Assembly: GCF_024343775.1 (NCBI RefSeq)
Contig: NZ_RJUF01000005.1
Location: forward strand, 1 to 64,000
Length of the DNA stretch: 64,000 nucleotides
Direction: 5' to 3'
Source of the DNA: Lacihabitans soyangensis
GTDB taxonomy: Bacteria; Bacteroidota; Bacteroidia; Cytophagales; Spirosomataceae
A program made the translations under genes and the position numbers. The notes under the pieces are model-generated. The model was not told the DNA's origin. It ran no database searches and saw only the letters and a program-made list of their open reading frames with translations. Below, one piece after another: positions 9,296 through 16,896 of this stretch; the first letter of the stretch is position 1; each line of letters starts with the position of its first letter.

Positions 9296-9781
9296 ATGCG
9301 AAAATACCTTTTGTTACTTCTTACCGCTACAGACATGTCTTGTAGCAATCCCGTTACACCAGAAGAAGAGACATTATTGACCTCAAAAGAGGAGTTTTTA
9401 AAATATGTCAACCAAGCTCGAGCCAAAAGCCGCAAATGCGGAACTCAAAGTTTTGCGGCCGCATCTCCTGTAATTTGGAACAATAACCTCGAAAAAGCTG
9501 CCTATCTGCATAGCAAAGACATGTTTGAGAACAAATATTTTTCTCATATTTCCAAAAACGGCACCGACCCGGGAGCAAGAATTCTAGCTCAGAATTATCC
9601 ATTCAAATCCTTCGGCGAAAACATCTACTCAGCCACTGGCTTCAACCCTACTCCACAGGAAATTATCGATCAATGGTTAAACAGCCCAACGCATTGCGTA
9701 AACATCATGGCCCCACACTTTAAAGAAATGGCCGTGGGCGAATACAACAACTATTGGACACAATTATTTGGATCAAAATGA
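9296..9781 (+). CDS. CAP/SCP-domain lipoprotein
   Basis: 161 residues. The short hydrophobic leader MRKYLLLLLTATDMSCSN suggests lipidation at Cys16, although the lipobox (DMSC) is not canonical. A CAP domain follows: VNQARAKSRKCG, LEKAAYLHSKDM, FSHISKNGTDPGARI, FGENIYSATG, IIDQWLNSPTHCVNIM, FKEMAVGEYNNYWTQLFG. The His and Glu residues typical of the CAP cavity are present in HSKDM, GEN and THC. Bacterial CAP proteins are secreted and mostly of unknown function. The NFU gene begins 49 nt after the stop. Confidence 0.85.
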   Translation: MRKYLLLLLTATDMSCSNPVTPEEETLLTSKEEFLKYVNQARAKSRKCGTQSFAAASPVIWNNNLEKAAYLHSKDMFENKYFSHISKNGTDPGARILAQNYPFKSFGENIYSATGFNPTPQEIIDQWLNSPTHCVNIMAPHFKEMAVGEYNNYWTQLFGSK

Positions 9782-9830
9782 ACAAATATGGGTCAAATAT
9801 TGTAATATTGTAGGAACTTTCACCTATCCG

Positions 9831-10082
9831 ATGGACGAATTAATAGAAAAAGTAGAACTGGCTCTAAACAACATCAGACCTTATCTCATCGCAGATGGAG
9901 GCAATGTTGACGTTTTGGAAATCACTCCTGACTTTACCGTGAAGTTAGAATTTACAGGTTCATGTGGCTCTTGTCCTATGTCTTCAATGACCTTCAAAGC
10001 GGGTATTGAAGAAGCTATTCTGAAAAATGTACCCGAAATCAAAAAAGTGGAAGCCATAAATATGGTCGCCTTTGGTGCATAA
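9831..10082 (+). CDS. NifU-like C-terminal (NFU) Fe-S scaffold protein
   Basis: 83 residues from MDELIEKVELALNNIRPYL. A start at 9768 would add 21 residues and overlap the CAP gene; the shorter form matches the family length. It contains IADGGNVDVLEI and the cluster-binding CxxC in TGSCGSCPMSSMT. NFU proteins hold or deliver [4Fe-4S] clusters. The Fe-S carrier Mrp lies 2 kb upstream on the same strand, though not in one operon. Confidence 0.92.
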   Translation: MDELIEKVELALNNIRPYLIADGGNVDVLEITPDFTVKLEFTGSCGSCPMSSMTFKAGIEEAILKNVPEIKKVEAINMVAFGA

Positions 10083-10110
10083 TCTATAAAAAAATCCGCT
10101 CCTTGCTTCC

Positions 10111-10137
10111 AATTTGTCTTTTTGGCAAATTCTTTTT
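10111..10137 (+). terminator. Weak hairpin after the NFU gene
   Basis: AATTTG (10111-10116) pairs with CAAATT (10126-10131), followed by CTTTTT. The stem is short, so this is only a possible terminator. Confidence 0.35.
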
Positions 10138-10182
10138 CATAACTTGCACATTATTTTCATATCTACATGTCCCTAAATCACT

Positions 10183-11952
10183 ATGGATAACAAAATAAAA
10201 GTTGGTATTTTTTTTGGCGGTCAGTCTCGAGAGAGAGAAATATCGTTTTTGGGTGGTAGAACTGCCTATGAACACATCGATAGGCGGTATTTTGAACCCG
10301 TAACCATTTTTGTAGATAGCATAGGCAATTTCATAAAAATTGACCCACAAATGCTCTACGAAGAGGATATCAGGAGTTTCTATCCTTCAAAAAACCAAAA
10401 CAACGGTTATAAAGTCTACATTGAGTCTTTAGGTCCATTAAGAGATACACAACTCTACAAACTGATCTACAAAATCGGCACACAGATCAAAATAGAGGAG
10501 CTCAAGGAGCACATTGATTTCGCTTTTATGGTCATGCATGGTCCTTATTCTGAGGACGGTAACATACAAGGTCTCATGGAATGGCTCAACATACCATATA
10601 TGGGCCCAGGTATACTTGGTTCAGGAGTTGGTATAGACAAACCCGTACAAAACCGCCTCATGGAGTTGGCCACCGGTCAAACCAAAAAATATAAAACGAT
10701 TTCAAAAGACACATGGGAGTCATCAGATAAATCAAAACTCTTCGCCAATCTAATCGCCGAATTGGGCTTTCCTTTGGTAGTAAAAGCCCCTCATCAAGGC
10801 TCGTCTATCGGAGTAGCTATTGTGAAAAAACGCAGTCTTGAGGAGTTTTCGAAAAGTATGAGTCAGTGTTTTTTCGAAACTCAGATTCTCAAAAAAGATT
10901 GGGTAAAACTAAGCCCGAGGCAAAAGAAAAATTTGATGGAAAAAACATCAAATTTAGACGAGGGAATAGGCTTTCCGGTGATTTTGGATGGCGAAATTAT
11001 TTACCATCCGGCTGACTTACTTAAAAGATTAGACATTTATCTAAATTTTCATGAAAATGCGACCATCAGCTCAACAAATGCTGAAGATTATGTGCTGATT
11101 GAAGAGTTTATTTCGGGTCAAGAGTTTTCTGTAGGCGTAATTCAAGACGATTCGGGAAAAGCATACGCTCTACCCCCTGCCGAAGTTTATGGCGACGTAC
11201 AAACATTCGATTTTAAATCGAAATACAAGTCTACTGTTAGCAAGAAGCGTATTCCGGTGGAAACCAAGTATGAGAACCTTGAAAAAATTCATGAAAATAT
11301 ACTGAAGGCATTTGAAATTACTAGCATGAGCGTTATCAGTCGAATCGATGGGTTCCTGACAGCGGACGATGTAGTAATTTTGCATGACCCCAATACCATT
11401 CCGGGGATGTCGCCGGCCTCGTTTATTTTTAAACAAATGGCTGAGATAGGCTTTGGAATAACGGACTCTATTACTTATCTCATTAGACAGTCCATCAGAG
11501 AAAGAATCAGAAGCGGAAAGAATGTTTTCAATCTCAGAAACTTGCTTAAAGAAGTTGACCATAAGATTAATACAGCAAAAGGAAAACCTAGAAAAAAGCT
11601 GGCTATTTTGTTTGGCGAAAACGAGGAAGAGTACAAAATAGCTCGGGCCAAATTTGGTCAGTTCGGAGGGAATGAGGAATTCGAACCTGTGGCTGTTTGT
11701 TCGGCACTTAACGGTGGTAAATACAGAATTCCGCTCAATTTGATGTTCAAGCCCGACATAATGGAATTCGGAATGTCCATCGGTAAACCTAAACATCCAT
11801 TTATTCAGAAAAACATAGAAAGCACGGCAGCTATTCGCCAATTCTATGTGGGTGATGTCGATTTTTCAGTTTCAAAAATATCAGAAGAAGCTTTTATAAA
11901 CGACTTTGTGGCCGTATTCGACTGCAAAACTCAGGAGCTTATCTCAGCATAG
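10183..11952 (+). CDS. ddl: D-alanine-D-alanine ligase family protein, enlarged
   Basis: 589 residues against about 310-370 for ordinary Ddl. The enzyme joins two D-alanines with ATP for peptidoglycan. The usual landmarks are here: FFGGQSREREISFLGGRTA, MHGPYSEDGNIQGLMEWLNIPYMG, VKAPHQGSSIGVAIV (about 200-214), RIDGFL and NTIPGMSPASF (about 403). The metal-ligand motif reads HDPNTIPGM, with Asp in place of the usual Glu. Differences: an extra segment at about 50-110, about 70 residues inserted after GSSIGV, and about 120 residues after residue 467. This tail opens RKKLAILFGENEEEYKIARAKF, resembling the start of a second Ddl N-terminal domain. rnhA follows after 3 nt. Ddl activity is likely but the variant is unusual. 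Confidence 0.8.
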   Translation: MDNKIKVGIFFGGQSREREISFLGGRTAYEHIDRRYFEPVTIFVDSIGNFIKIDPQMLYEEDIRSFYPSKNQNNGYKVYIESLGPLRDTQLYKLIYKIGTQIKIEELKEHIDFAFMVMHGPYSEDGNIQGLMEWLNIPYMGPGILGSGVGIDKPVQNRLMELATGQTKKYKTISKDTWESSDKSKLFANLIAELGFPLVVKAPHQGSSIGVAIVKKRSLEEFSKSMSQCFFETQILKKDWVKLSPRQKKNLMEKTSNLDEGIGFPVILDGEIIYHPADLLKRLDIYLNFHENATISSTNAEDYVLIEEFISGQEFSVGVIQDDSGKAYALPPAEVYGDVQTFDFKSKYKSTVSKKRIPVETKYENLEKIHENILKAFEITSMSVISRIDGFLTADDVVILHDPNTIPGMSPASFIFKQMAEIGFGITDSITYLIRQSIRERIRSGKNVFNLRNLLKEVDHKINTAKGKPRKKLAILFGENEEEYKIARAKFGQFGGNEEFEPVAVCSALNGGKYRIPLNLMFKPDIMEFGMSIGKPKHPFIQKNIESTAAIRQFYVGDVDFSVSKISEEAFINDFVAVFDCKTQELISA

Positions 11953-11955
11953 TTT

Positions 11956-12579
11956 ATGGCCAAGAAAGTCAAATTTTATGCTGTCTGGGCTGGTCGAGAA
12001 AAAGGCGTTTTTAGTTCATGGGATGACTGCAAAAAACAAGTAGATGGCTTTGAAGGTGCTCAATACAAATCTTTTGAAAGCAAAACTGAGGCCGAAAACG
12101 CACTCAAAAGAAATTACTACGCAGTAGTTAACCCTAAGCCCACACCTGGACAAGCCAGTATAAAACAGCCTTCCCCAACCATAGCAGCTTGGGCGGTAGA
12201 TGCAGCCTGGAATACCAAAAGCGGCGATATGGAGTACCAAGGCGTTGACTTACAAACTAAAACATTGGTATTCAGAAAAGGACCTTTCTTTGATGGAACC
12301 AACAATATCGGTGAATTTCTGGCTATCGTACATGCACTAGCTTTATTGAAAAAACACAATTCAGAGGTTCCAATTTTTTCGGACTCCAAAACGGCCATTT
12401 CTTGGGTTAAAGCAAAAAAAGCCAATACAAAACTAGACCCAACAGGTAGAAATGCCGAACTTTTTGAACTTATAAAAAGAGCGGAAGATTGGCTCAAAGA
12501 CAATACCTACAAAAACAAAATATTGAAGTGGGAAACCAAATGGTGGGGCGAAAACCCCGCTGACTTCGGCAGAAAATAA
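11956..12579 (+). CDS. rnhA: Ribonuclease H with N-terminal viroplasmin-type domain
   Basis: 207 residues. Residues 1-55 (KFYAVWAGREKGVFSSWDDCKKQVDGF...KSFESKTEAENAL) are the RNA/DNA-hybrid-binding domain found at the N-terminus of eukaryotic RNase H1 and some bacterial enzymes. The RNase H fold begins near residue 75, with catalytic acidic residues in AVDAAWN, NNIGEFLAIVHAL, FSDSKTAISWV and WGENPADFGRK. It removes RNA from RNA/DNA hybrids such as R-loops and primers. Its stop overlaps the next ATG by 1 nt (TAATG), implying translational coupling. Confidence 0.92.
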   Translation: MAKKVKFYAVWAGREKGVFSSWDDCKKQVDGFEGAQYKSFESKTEAENALKRNYYAVVNPKPTPGQASIKQPSPTIAAWAVDAAWNTKSGDMEYQGVDLQTKTLVFRKGPFFDGTNNIGEFLAIVHALALLKKHNSEVPIFSDSKTAISWVKAKKANTKLDPTGRNAELFELIKRAEDWLKDNTYKNKILKWETKWWGENPADFGRK

Positions 12580-13280
12580 TGTTCAGTTTTAAAAACTTCG
12601 TTGTAAAACAAGAACGTGCCGCCATGAAGGTCTGCACCGACTCCTGCCTATTTGGTGCATTGGTTTCTGTAAAAAATAAAGACAGCGTTTTGGATATTGG
12701 CTGCGGAACTGGACTTTTGAGCCTGATTCTCGCTCAAAAAAGTAAAGATTTACGAATTACAGCCATCGAAATAGACGCCGATGCCGTTTTGGATGCCAAA
12801 GAAAACATACTTGAAAGTCCTTACAGAAATCAGATAGATTTGGTTCATCAATCTGTTCAAGATTTTTCGAAAAAATCAAAGGAAAAGTTCGATTTAATAG
12901 TTTGCAATCCACCATTTTATCAAAACAATCTTAAATCTGACAAAAGTAGTAAAAACATAGCCCACCACGCCGATGAGCTCACTTTCAATGACTTAACTAA
13001 AAGTATTGACCAGCTTTTAACTCCCGAAGGCAGTACTTGGATACTTTTACCACCTTTTGAAATGAGCACTTTCTTGAAACTTTCCTCTGAAAGAGGTTTG
13101 TTCCAGAAAAGAAAATACTCGGTAAAACATGACGAAAACAAGCCCGTTTTTCGAGAAATAGTTGAATTACAAAGAATAAAAACCGAACAAGTGGAAATCT
13201 CCGCCATAAATATTTATGAAAACCACCAATATAGCCCTATTTTTGTAGAGCTTTTAAGAGACTATTACCTGATTTTTTAA
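12579..13280 (+). CDS. trmN6: TrmN6/YfiC-like tRNA1(Val) adenine-N6 methyltransferase
   Basis: 233 residues, class I SAM-dependent methyltransferase. The N-terminus has FKNFVVKQERAAMKVCTDSCLFGALV, typical of the family. SAM-binding motif I is VLDIGCGTGLLSLILAQ, the acidic end of beta-2 is AIEIDADAVLDAKEN, and the N6-adenine catalytic motif is NPPFY. The family methylates A37 of tRNA1(Val). The gene overlaps rnhA by 1 nt and is 11 nt from the glycosyltransferase gene. Confidence 0.88.
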   Translation: MFSFKNFVVKQERAAMKVCTDSCLFGALVSVKNKDSVLDIGCGTGLLSLILAQKSKDLRITAIEIDADAVLDAKENILESPYRNQIDLVHQSVQDFSKKSKEKFDLIVCNPPFYQNNLKSDKSSKNIAHHADELTFNDLTKSIDQLLTPEGSTWILLPPFEMSTFLKLSSERGLFQKRKYSVKHDENKPVFREIVELQRIKTEQVEISAINIYENHQYSPIFVELLRDYYLIF

Positions 13281-13291
13281 GAAATATAAGA

Positions 13292-14248
13292 ATGAGCAAA
13301 GTGGACATTTCGGTTGTTATTCCTTTTTACAATGAAGACGAGTCTCTCGCTGAGCTACATGCTTGGATCAAAAAAGTCATGGATGAGAATGCATTTTCGT
13401 ATGAGGTGCTTTTGATAGACGACGGAAGTAGAGATGAAAGCTGGAACATTGTAAAAAAACTCAAAGAGACCAATCCAGAAGTTAGAGGGTTTAAATTCTC
13501 AAAGAATAACGGAAAAACTGCCGCACTACAAGTTGGTTTTAACGAATGTGTAGGCGAGGTGGTTATCACAATGGATGCCGATTTACAAGACAGTCCCGAC
13601 GAAATACCTGGCCTATACAAAATGATCAAAGAGGAGAAATACGACATCGTATCAGGTTGGAAGCAAAAACGTTATGACCCCATCACCAAAACGCTCCCCA
13701 CCAAACTTTTCAACGCCACTACTCGCTATATATCAGATATTTACCTCCACGACTTCAACTGTGGACTGAAGGCTTACGACAGTAAAGTAGTTAAAAACAT
13801 CACTATTTACGGCGAAATGCATCGCTATATTCCAGTTATAGCCAAATGGAATGGTTTTTCTAAAATAGGTGAAAAAGTGGTGCAACACCGCTCTAGAAAA
13901 TATGGCACGACGAAGTTTGGTTTAGAGCGATTCCTGAATGGCTTTTTAGATTTGCTATCCATAACTTTCATTAACAAGTTCGGAAAGCGTCCTATGCATT
14001 TCTTTGGTCTTTTTGGTGTAATTTCCTTCTTTCTCGGGTCGTTTATGACGATTTTTCTAATTGCCGAAAAAATAATATCTATCTATAACCGCCAGCCATA
14101 CAGAAACGTAACCGACAATCCTTTGTTTTATCTTGCCTTGGTGGCCATCATCATCGGCTCGCAGTTATTCCTCGCAGGATTCTTAGGAGAATTATTTGTA
14201 AAACAAGGCGTTAGTAAAGACGACTATTTCGTTTCTGAAAAAGTTTAA
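13292..14248 (+). CDS. Family 2 glycosyltransferase with two C-terminal membrane helices (GtrB/DPM1 type)
   Basis: 318 residues. The GT-A fold is clear: VVIPFYNEDESL, LLIDDGSRDESW, the DxD-like DADLQDSPDEIP, and a later HRSRKYGTTKFG motif. Two membrane segments follow (HFFGLFGVISFFLGSFMTIFLIA and PLFYLALVAIIIGSQLFLAGFLGEL). These enzymes move a sugar from a nucleotide donor to polyprenyl phosphate at the inner membrane, for surface glycan modification. The donor sugar cannot be read from the sequence. Confidence 0.9.
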   Translation: MSKVDISVVIPFYNEDESLAELHAWIKKVMDENAFSYEVLLIDDGSRDESWNIVKKLKETNPEVRGFKFSKNNGKTAALQVGFNECVGEVVITMDADLQDSPDEIPGLYKMIKEEKYDIVSGWKQKRYDPITKTLPTKLFNATTRYISDIYLHDFNCGLKAYDSKVVKNITIYGEMHRYIPVIAKWNGFSKIGEKVVQHRSRKYGTTKFGLERFLNGFLDLLSITFINKFGKRPMHFFGLFGVISFFLGSFMTIFLIAEKIISIYNRQPYRNVTDNPLFYLALVAIIIGSQLFLAGFLGELFVKQGVSKDDYFVSEKV

Positions 14249-14276
14249 TCAATTTTTAAACACAAATATATCTACA

Positions 14277-14804
14277 ATGAAAAAACAGTTTTTTATTCTT
14301 TTAGGGGTGGTTGGACTTGGCTTGGCGTCTTGTTCGAAAGAAGATGATGTAACACCTTCGAGTCTTGAGGGAACGTACAATTTAGAGACTATAGCTCTAA
14401 AAACAAAGGTAGTGGATGAGGCTCTGGAAGAAGAAAACGAGAATGTGGCTTCACAGAAAATGTACTATACTTTCAGTGCTGATGGTACTTATAAAACCAA
14501 CGCTTATTGGTCAATTGGTGAAATAGCCACAGATGGCACGGTTTCCACTGGAAAATATACCGTGAAAGGAAATACTTTGAACATTACTTACAAGGACGAA
14601 GATCTTGGAAAAGAAATGACTCAAAGCATGCAAATAAAAACCAACTCTGACACGCAATTGGTTCTTTTCATTGGATTAGATGAGCTTAAAGATAGTTTCA
14701 AAGCAGCCGGAACAGGCTTAGATCCATTCACTAAGGCATTTTTGGATTTATTTTTGAGCCAAATGGTTCAATTTGAATATACTTTGACTTTCAAAAAAGC
14801 CTAA
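14277..14804 (+). CDS. Lipocalin-like lipoprotein
   Basis: 175 residues with a clean lipoprotein leader, MKKQFFILLGVVGLGLASCSKEDD (lipobox LASC). The mature part opens SLEGTYNLETIAL, has TFSADGTYKTNAYWSIGE and STGKYTVKGNTLNITY, and ends with a strand YTLTFKKA. The pattern matches lipocalin-like small beta-barrel lipoproteins common in Bacteroidota. Function and ligand unknown. It ends at a bidirectional terminator shared with rarA. Confidence 0.8.
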   Translation: MKKQFFILLGVVGLGLASCSKEDDVTPSSLEGTYNLETIALKTKVVDEALEEENENVASQKMYYTFSADGTYKTNAYWSIGEIATDGTVSTGKYTVKGNTLNITYKDEDLGKEMTQSMQIKTNSDTQLVLFIGLDELKDSFKAAGTGLDPFTKAFLDLFLSQMVQFEYTLTFKKA

Positions 14805-14824
14805 ATTTTTCATGAACATCCCAA

Positions 14825-14854
14825 AGAAAAAGGAGCTTTCGAGCTCCTTTTTCT
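14825..14854. terminator. Bidirectional terminator between lipoprotein gene and rarA
   Basis: A nearly perfect 13-bp stem (14825-14837 with 14842-14854) closed by a TTCG tetraloop. A tract on one side and T tract on the other serve both converging genes. The last bases overlap the rarA stop codon. Confidence 0.88.
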
Positions 14855-16124
14855 ATTCATAACCGTACCAATCTCCCCACCAATTTTGCAAACTTCTTTT
14901 GATCTCGTTTTCCCTAGCGTTGTTGCTTGGTTCATACAGTTTTTCGCCTTTCAGTTCATCTGGTAGAAAATTCTGTTTGGCAAAATTCCCTTCATAATTA
15001 TGCGAATACTGGTAGTTTTTACCATAACCAATCTCTTTCATCAGTTTGGTAGGTGCATTTCGCAAATCAACAGGAACTGGTAAATGTGATGTTTTTTCGG
15101 CCAATGCAATGGCCATATCAATCGCTACATAAGACGCGTTAGACTTAGGCGAGGTAGCTAAATAAATGGCAGTTTGCGAGAGAATAATTCTTCCCTCAGG
15201 ATATCCGATTTTCATGATGGCATCCATGCAAGAGTTGGCCACCATCATGGCAGTGGGATTGGCCAAACCGATATCCTCACTTGCCAAAATCAACATTCTT
15301 CGGGCAATAAACTTGGGATCCTCGCCAGCAATAATCATCCTCGCCATCCAATACAGGGCCGCGTTGGGATCTGAACCACGGATAGATTTTATAAAAGCCG
15401 AAATAATGTCGTAATGTTGCTCACCTGATTTGTCATATCGAGCCAAGTTTTTCTGCACCACTTCCTCCACCAAATCGTTGTTGATGACCATCTCGGGTTG
15501 ACCTACTTGTGCATTCACTACCAATTCCAAAAGATTCAAAAGCTTTCGACCATCTCCTCCAGAAATCCTAAAAAGTGAATCAGAAGAATCCACTCTTATA
15601 TTTTTATCTTTTAGCCAAGTATCTGATTTTAAAGCCCTATCGAGTAGTGATTCTAATTCTTTCTTACCAAAAGCCTCCAAAATATAAACCTGACAACGAG
15701 ATAATAAAGCTGAATTTACCTCAAAGGAAGGATTCTCGGTTGTTGCACCAATTAGCGTCACTTGGCCTTTTTCAACAGCCCCCAAAAGCGAATCTTGTTG
15801 AGATTTATTAAATCGGTGAATCTCATCAATGAACAAAATCGGGGGAAATAATCCCGAAGGCTTTGACAAAACTTCACGTAAATCTTTCACTCCCGCACTG
15901 ATGGCACTCAGACTGTGAAACTGGCGTTTGGTAATCTCGGCCATCATCAAAGCCAATGTAGTTTTACCTACCCCTGGAGGCCCCCAAAGAATCATAGAAG
16001 GCACAATACCCGACTCAAGCGTGCGTCTGAGCGGCTTATTTTTACCTAAAATATGTTCCTGACCAATGTATTCGTCCAGATTTCGAGGCCTAAGCCTTTC
16101 GGCTAATGGTGCAAAGGGTTCCAA
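14853..16124 (-). CDS. rarA: Replication-associated recombination protein A
   Basis: 423 residues, AAA+ ATPase of the RarA/MgsA/WRNIP1 family. Opening LAERLRPRNLDEYIGQEHILG is characteristic. Walker A is WGPPGVGKTTLAL, Walker B is ILFIDEIHRFNKSQQDSLL, sensor 1 is LIGATTENPSFEVNSALLSRC. The C-terminal tetramerisation region has RGSDPNAALYWMARMI and ASEDIGLANP. The protein acts at stalled replication forks in the cytoplasm. The -7 element TACATTTG at 16141-16148 lies just upstream, back to back with the toxin-antitoxin promoter. Confidence 0.95.
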   Translation of the reverse strand: MEPFAPLAERLRPRNLDEYIGQEHILGKNKPLRRTLESGIVPSMILWGPPGVGKTTLALMMAEITKRQFHSLSAISAGVKDLREVLSKPSGLFPPILFIDEIHRFNKSQQDSLLGAVEKGQVTLIGATTENPSFEVNSALLSRCQVYILEAFGKKELESLLDRALKSDTWLKDKNIRVDSSDSLFRISGGDGRKLLNLLELVVNAQVGQPEMVINNDLVEEVVQKNLARYDKSGEQHYDIISAFIKSIRGSDPNAALYWMARMIIAGEDPKFIARRMLILASEDIGLANPTAMMVANSCMDAIMKIGYPEGRIILSQTAIYLATSPKSNASYVAIDMAIALAEKTSHLPVPVDLRNAPTKLMKEIGYGKNYQYSHNYEGNFAKQNFLPDELKGEKLYEPSNNARENEIKRSLQNWWGDWYGYE

Positions 16125-16136
16125 GTATTGTTTTTA

Positions 16137-16169
16137 TTTGCAAATGTATTTATTTAATGAATATATTTG
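16137..16169 (+). promoter_or_regulatory. Promoter of the yoeB toxin-antitoxin operon
   Basis: TTTG (16137-16140) and TATATTTG (16162-16169) are separated by 21 nt, a full match to the Bacteroidota promoter. The minus-strand -7 match for rarA (16141-16148) lies inside the spacer, so the two divergent promoters interleave. Confidence 0.5.
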
Positions 16170-16175
16170 TTTTAG

Positions 16176-16196
16176 AATTGGGAAATTTCCTCAATT
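16176..16196. promoter_or_regulatory. Candidate operator palindrome upstream of the toxin-antitoxin genes
   Basis: The centre GGAAATTTCC (16181-16190) is a perfect 10-bp palindrome, flanked by AATTG and CAATT. It lies just downstream of the promoter and 26 nt before the antitoxin start, a usual place for autoregulation. No regulator binding is shown. Confidence 0.3.
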
Positions 16197-16221
16197 ACTA
16201 AAAAAATAATAATTTTCGAAA

Positions 16222-16437
16222 ATGGAAACATTGATAATTGAAGCCGAAAATCAAAAAATAAAAGCCCTTAAAACCTTGCTGACTGCATTTGGCGTTAATT
16301 ATAGGGTTGCTAAAAAAAGTGAATTGGACACAACTGATTACCTTCTTAAAAGTAAGAAAAACAGAAAATCCCTATTAGAATCCATCGGGGAGCTTAAAAA
16401 AGGGGAAATCATAAATCGGGAATTATTAGAATTATGA
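16222..16437 (+). CDS. YefM-like antitoxin with a non-Phd N-terminus
   Basis: 71 residues. The C-terminal half DYLLKSKKNRKSLLESIGEL closely parallels the toxin-wrapping tail of E. coli YefM (as I recall it, [20 protein letters not shown]). The N-terminal METLIIEAENQKIKALKTLL does not look like the Phd/YefM DNA-binding fold; it resembles short DUF2683-type sequences. It therefore should neutralise the YoeB toxin encoded just downstream, while its DNA binding is uncertain. Its stop overlaps the toxin start by 4 nt (ATGA), so the two are coupled. Confidence 0.8.
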   Translation: METLIIEAENQKIKALKTLLTAFGVNYRVAKKSELDTTDYLLKSKKNRKSLLESIGELKKGEIINRELLEL

Positions 16438-16688
16438 ATCTCACTTGGACACACACAGCTTGGAAAGAATACGTTGAATGGCAAGATATTGACCGAAAAA
16501 TGGTTAGGAAAATCAATGAACTAATCAAAGAATGTCTAAGAACTCCATTTGAAGGAACAGGAAAACCAGAACCCTTAAAAAATGAATTATCTGGTTATTG
16601 GTCTAGACGAATTACTGCAGAACATCGCCTCGTCTATGAAATCACAAAAGACAGTATATGTATAATTCAGTGTAAATACCATTATTGA
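16434..16688 (+). CDS. yoeB: YoeB toxin (ribosome-dependent mRNA endonuclease)
   Basis: 84 residues, the same length as E. coli YoeB and alignable end to end without gaps. It carries RTPFEGTGKPEPLKNELSGY and the ending CKYHY. The catalytic residues known from E. coli fall at identical positions: Glu46, Arg65, His83 and Tyr84. YoeB enters the ribosomal A site and cleaves mRNA when the antitoxin is degraded. All active-site residues are intact, so an active toxin is expected. Confidence 0.95.
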   Translation: MNLTWTHTAWKEYVEWQDIDRKMVRKINELIKECLRTPFEGTGKPEPLKNELSGYWSRRITAEHRLVYEITKDSICIIQCKYHY

Positions 16689-16866
16689 AACTTATGTAAA
16701 TTATTGGCTAAAAACACATTAAACTTCAACATCACAACTTAGACGAAAAACTATTTGCTTCGAATGAATTATTATTTGTTTTTTCAAATCAATAATTGAA
16801 AAACAATCTTCTTAATTTCAATTATCATTTACACAACATTTTACTTCTAAAACCCCCAATTTTTAC

Positions 16867-16874
16867 TAATTTTG
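16867..16874 (+). promoter_or_regulatory. -7 promoter element before the aldo/keto reductase pair
   Basis: TAATTTTG matches TAnnTTTG 22 nt before the ATG at 16897. No TTG is found at the right distance upstream, so support is partial. The rest of the 208-nt spacer from 16689 shows nothing else recognisable. Confidence 0.35.
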
Positions 16875-16896
16875 AAAACTCAACCTAAACAAATAA

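Noticed and set aside
10084-10350. 88-codon minus-strand open frame over the ddl start
   Set aside because: It covers the conserved Ddl N-terminus on the other strand and has no family features.
11170-11841. 223-codon minus-strand open frame inside ddl
   Set aside because: Antisense shadow; the plus strand encodes a recognisable enzyme.
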